DNA from: Acidobacteriota bacterium
GTDB taxonomy: Bacteria > Acidobacteriota > Terriglobia > Acidiferrales > UBA7541
Direction of reading: 5' to 3'
Assembly (NCBI GenBank): GCA_003153585.1
Contig: PLZZ01000226.1
Coordinates: 663 to 10,484, forward strand
DNA: 9,822 bases
Part shown: piece by piece, positions 8,213-9,822 of the stretch
Layout: every line of letters starts with the position of its first letter
Numbering within the stretch: the stretch's first letter is position 1
The notes under the pieces: generated by a model
What the model was told of the DNA's origin: nothing
Databases searched by the model: none
The model's input: the letters and a program-made list of their open reading frames with translations, nothing else
Made by a program: the position numbers and the translations under genes

Positions 8213-9660
8213 GGATGGGCTCCCCCGCTAGTGCTGGGGCTGGCGTTCGGGCTTGCCGGCGCCTGAGTGCCGTTAGTTGCGCCGCTGCCGCCGCTGCTTC
8301 CGTTGCTTCCACCGCTGCTGCTGGCTTTGGTGATCGTAACTTTTGCGCCGTTTTGCAATTTGTCGAACCCGTTCACTGCAATTTCGTCGCCGGCATTCAC
8401 ACCTTGCACCGCCGCGGTATTGCCATCCGTAGTGCCTACGGTGATCGTGTGCAATGTTGCTGTATTGTCTGAGCCGATGACGTAAACGAAGGCGCCCTGC
8501 GCGTTGCGCTGAATCGCCGCGGTTGGAAGCAGTACGACTCCGCGCTGTGTATCCACGAGCAATCTCGCATTCACAAACTGATTTGGAAACAGCGCGAGAT
8601 CCTGGTTTTGAAAAATTGCCTTCAGTTTCACCGTACCGGTGGTCTGGTCAATCTGGTTGTCCAGCGTCAGCAGTGAGCCCGACGCCAGCTTTGTGGTTTG
8701 ATCGCGCGCGAATGTATCCACTGGAAGCTTTTGGCCGTTGCGCATCTGTTTCTGAATCTGAGGCAGATAATCTTCCGCCACGCTGAAAATGACGGTAATG
8801 GGTTGGAGCTGAGTGATCACAACCAGCGCAGTGGTGGCGCCGGAAGTAACGATGTTGCCGGGGTCGACCAGGCGAAGTCCCACGCGACCCTCTATCGGCG
8901 CGACAATCCGGGTGTAATCGACGTTTGTCGCCGCGCTTGCAACCGTCCCTTCGTCCTGCTTGACGGTTCCTTCATCCTGTTTGACCGTCTGGGTCTGGTC
9001 GTCAAGCTGCTGCTTTGCAATAGCGTTGCGGCTGTAGGCCTGCTGATAGCGGTCCAAATCGATCTTCGCTTCACTCAATACTGCTTGGTCTTTTGCCAGC
9101 GTGCCTTGCGCCTGGGTCAGCGCGGCCTGATAAGGTCGCGGGTCTATCTCAATTAGGAGATCTCCTTTGCGAACCATTTGGCCTTCGCTATAGGCCACGT
9201 TTGTGATTTGGCCGTCCACACGGCTGGTAATTGTCGCGGTATAGACCGGAGTAACCGTTCCCAGAGCATTGATGTAAACGCCAATGTCGCCGGTCCGCGC
9301 AGCAGATGTTTGAATTGGAACGCCGGGGCGTGGCTGTTTGGCCAGAGCCTTGGCAGCTTCGGCGGCCTTCACATGCTGGCGATAAAAATAGAAGACTCCG
9401 AGAAGCACCAGCAAGATGAGGATGATCCAAACCCAAGGATGATGCTTGCGAGGGCGGTCGTCGGCATGAGCGGGGGATTTGGGCTGAGGCGGCGCCACCG
9501 CCGGCGGTGCGGTCGCCGTGGTGCTGGGAGAGTCTTTGGTGCTGATCGTTACTGGTGCGTTCGGCCCGCCCGGGGCGTTGGGTGTGCCGGGAGTGCCCGA
9601 CCCGCTGGCGGAACTTGGGACATTGGGAGAGTTCGGAGTGCTCGGCGGATTATCGGGCAA
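8209..9660 (-). CDS. mdtA: RND efflux periplasmic adaptor (membrane-fusion protein), MdtA-like, with long low-complexity tails
   Basis: This 483-residue adaptor bridges the RND trimer and the outer-membrane channel; E. coli MdtA has 415 residues. Residues 1-68 form a Pro/Ser/Thr/Asn-rich tail, followed by RPRKHH and one membrane helix (75-93, [18 protein letters not shown]). The basic side places the tail in the cytoplasm. Then come the first lipoyl half (144-174, [20 protein letters not shown]), an alpha-helical hairpin (about 175-247) and the second lipoyl half ([20 protein letters not shown], 249-268). The beta-barrel includes [13 protein letters not shown] (338-350), and a membrane-proximal domain runs to about 445. 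A Gly/Ser/Thr-rich tail (446-483) ends the protein. The start is TTG, 8 bases after AGGA; an in-frame TAG lies 19 codons upstream with no ATG or GTG between. It is the first gene of the operon, and its stop overlaps the next start. The symbol is by position and similarity. Confidence 0.93.
   Translation of the reverse strand: MPDNPPSTPNSPNVPSSASGSGTPGTPNAPGGPNAPVTISTKDSPSTTATAPPAVAPPQPKSPAHADDRPRKHHPWVWIILILLVLLGVFYFYRQHVKAAEAAKALAKQPRPGVPIQTSAARTGDIGVYINALGTVTPVYTATITSRVDGQITNVAYSEGQMVRKGDLLIEIDPRPYQAALTQAQGTLAKDQAVLSEAKIDLDRYQQAYSRNAIAKQQLDDQTQTVKQDEGTVKQDEGTVASAATNVDYTRIVAPIEGRVGLRLVDPGNIVTSGATTALVVITQLQPITVIFSVAEDYLPQIQKQMRNGQKLPVDTFARDQTTKLASGSLLTLDNQIDQTTGTVKLKAIFQNQDLALFPNQFVNARLLVDTQRGVVLLPTAAIQRNAQGAFVYVIGSDNTATLHTITVGTTDGNTAAVQGVNAGDEIAVNGFDKLQNGAKVTITKASSSGGSNGSSGGSGATNGTQAPASPNASPSTSGGAHP
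8220..8226 (-). promoter_or_regulatory. Ribosome binding site for the GTG start of the MdtB-like gene
   Basis: GGGGGAG lies inside the last codons of the adaptor gene, 7 bases before GTG (8212-8210). The GTG overlaps the adaptor's TGA (8211-8209) in the arrangement GTGA, a classic translational-coupling junction that should keep adaptor and transporter synthesis in proportion. Confidence 0.75.
8941..8988 (-). repeat. Two tandem 21-base copies encoding TVKQDEG in the adaptor hairpin
   Basis: Codons 225-231 and 232-238 both encode TVKQDEG, followed by a further TV. The two DNA copies differ at four positions, all third-codon bases that leave the protein unchanged. The unit is seven residues, one coiled-coil heptad, and lies in the second helix of the adaptor's alpha-hairpin, the part that contacts the outer-membrane channel in related pumps. 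Confidence 0.85.
9457..9660 (-). other. Low-complexity N-terminal tail of the adaptor with PNxP repeats
   Basis: Codons 1-68 encode a disordered-looking stretch dominated by Pro, Ser, Thr, Asn, Ala and Gly. It has four PNxP units: PNSP at 9-12, PNVP at 12-15, PNAP at 27-30 and PNAP at 33-36. It precedes a basic patch and the membrane anchor, so it should face the cytoplasm. MdtA-type adaptors usually have only a short segment there. Confidence 0.7.
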
Positions 9661-9668
9661 TTTGTAGT

Positions 9669-9673
9669 TCCTC
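9669..9673 (-). promoter_or_regulatory. Ribosome binding site that supports the TTG start of the adaptor
   Basis: GAGGA on the minus strand is followed by ACTACAAA and then TTG (9660-9658), a good 8-base spacing. There is no ATG or GTG in frame between the TTG and the upstream in-frame TAG (9720-9718). This makes TTG the best start even though it yields an unusually long N-terminal tail. Confidence 0.65.
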
Positions 9674-9759
9674 TTTTTCAGGATAGGATCGTGAGCCGTT
9701 CGGGCCTTGCTATCGAACTATCTCCAGTCTTCCGCGTCCTTATGATTTAGCGCCAGCTC

Positions 9760-9771
9760 GTTACAGGTAAC
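9760..9771. promoter_or_regulatory. Candidate operator: inverted repeat GTTAC-AG-GTAAC upstream of the pump operon
   Basis: A perfect 5+5 base inverted repeat with a 2-base centre lies about 100 bases before the adaptor start, where promoters and repressor sites are expected. A further partial match flanks it (AGC outside the left arm, GGCT outside the right). Pump operons are often controlled by TetR- or MarR-type repressors that bind such palindromes. No regulator gene is visible, and I see no convincing -35/-10 pair, although TTACCT overlapping the repeat followed by TAAATC 15 bases on is a weak possibility. Confidence 0.22.
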
Positions 9772-9822
9772 TTGGCTGCGAGTGGTCCGGGCCGCCCATA
9801 CTTCGGGAAAGCCGCCTGCAAT

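Noticed and set aside
9682..9714. GATAG/CTATC inverted repeat in the adaptor leader
   Set aside because: Only 5 base pairs around a 23-base loop with a poor inner stem; easily due to chance, and no riboswitch family is recognised.
9178..9750. 190-codon plus-strand open frame over the adaptor's 5' half
   Set aside because: It lies opposite the conserved adaptor coding sequence, and its Arg/Gly/Cys-rich translation reflects the reverse of the Pro/Ala/Ser-rich tail. No domain or good start was seen.

Overview
The window is essentially one four-gene operon on the minus strand. It encodes a complete tripartite RND-type multidrug efflux pump with its own outer-membrane channel. In transcription order the genes are: a membrane-fusion (periplasmic adaptor) protein (9660-8209), a first RND transporter of the MdtB type (8212-4922), a second RND transporter of the MdtC type (4919-1806), and a NodT/OprM-family outer-membrane lipoprotein (1765-191). 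The first junction is a 4-base GTGA overlap, the second a 2-base gap, and the third a 40-base gap. This tight packing points to one transcript with translational coupling. The layout matches mdtABC of enterobacteria, but with a dedicated outer-membrane factor as in muxABC-opmB of Pseudomonas. By analogy the two RND subunits should form a mixed trimer.

The host is a diderm (Gram-negative) bacterium of moderately high GC content. The protein style (Ala/Ser/Thr/Gly/Pro-rich tails, NodT-type lipoprotein channel, non-ATG starts) would fit Acidobacteriota, but this is an impression and nothing in the window settles it. No phage, IS element, CRISPR array, tRNA or rRNA was seen.

Layout: 1-57 is the probable 5' end of another minus-strand gene with a good ribosome binding site. 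58-190 is a 133-base intergenic stretch with no convincing terminator. 191-9660 is the pump operon. 9661-9822 is the upstream leader, holding a perfect 5+5 base inverted repeat that could be an operator; no regulator gene is in view.

The pump core is ordinary for its family. The unusual parts are low-complexity additions in three of the four subunits: a long PNxP-containing cytoplasmic tail and a Gly/Ser-rich periplasmic tail on the adaptor, a roughly 57-residue Ala/Ser/Thr/Gly/Pro insertion at the docking/porter boundary of the MdtB-like subunit only, and a Thr-Gly repeat in the predicted first extracellular loop of the channel. Three of the four genes also start with non-ATG codons (TTG, GTG, TTG). 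I did not find a clearly novel system.
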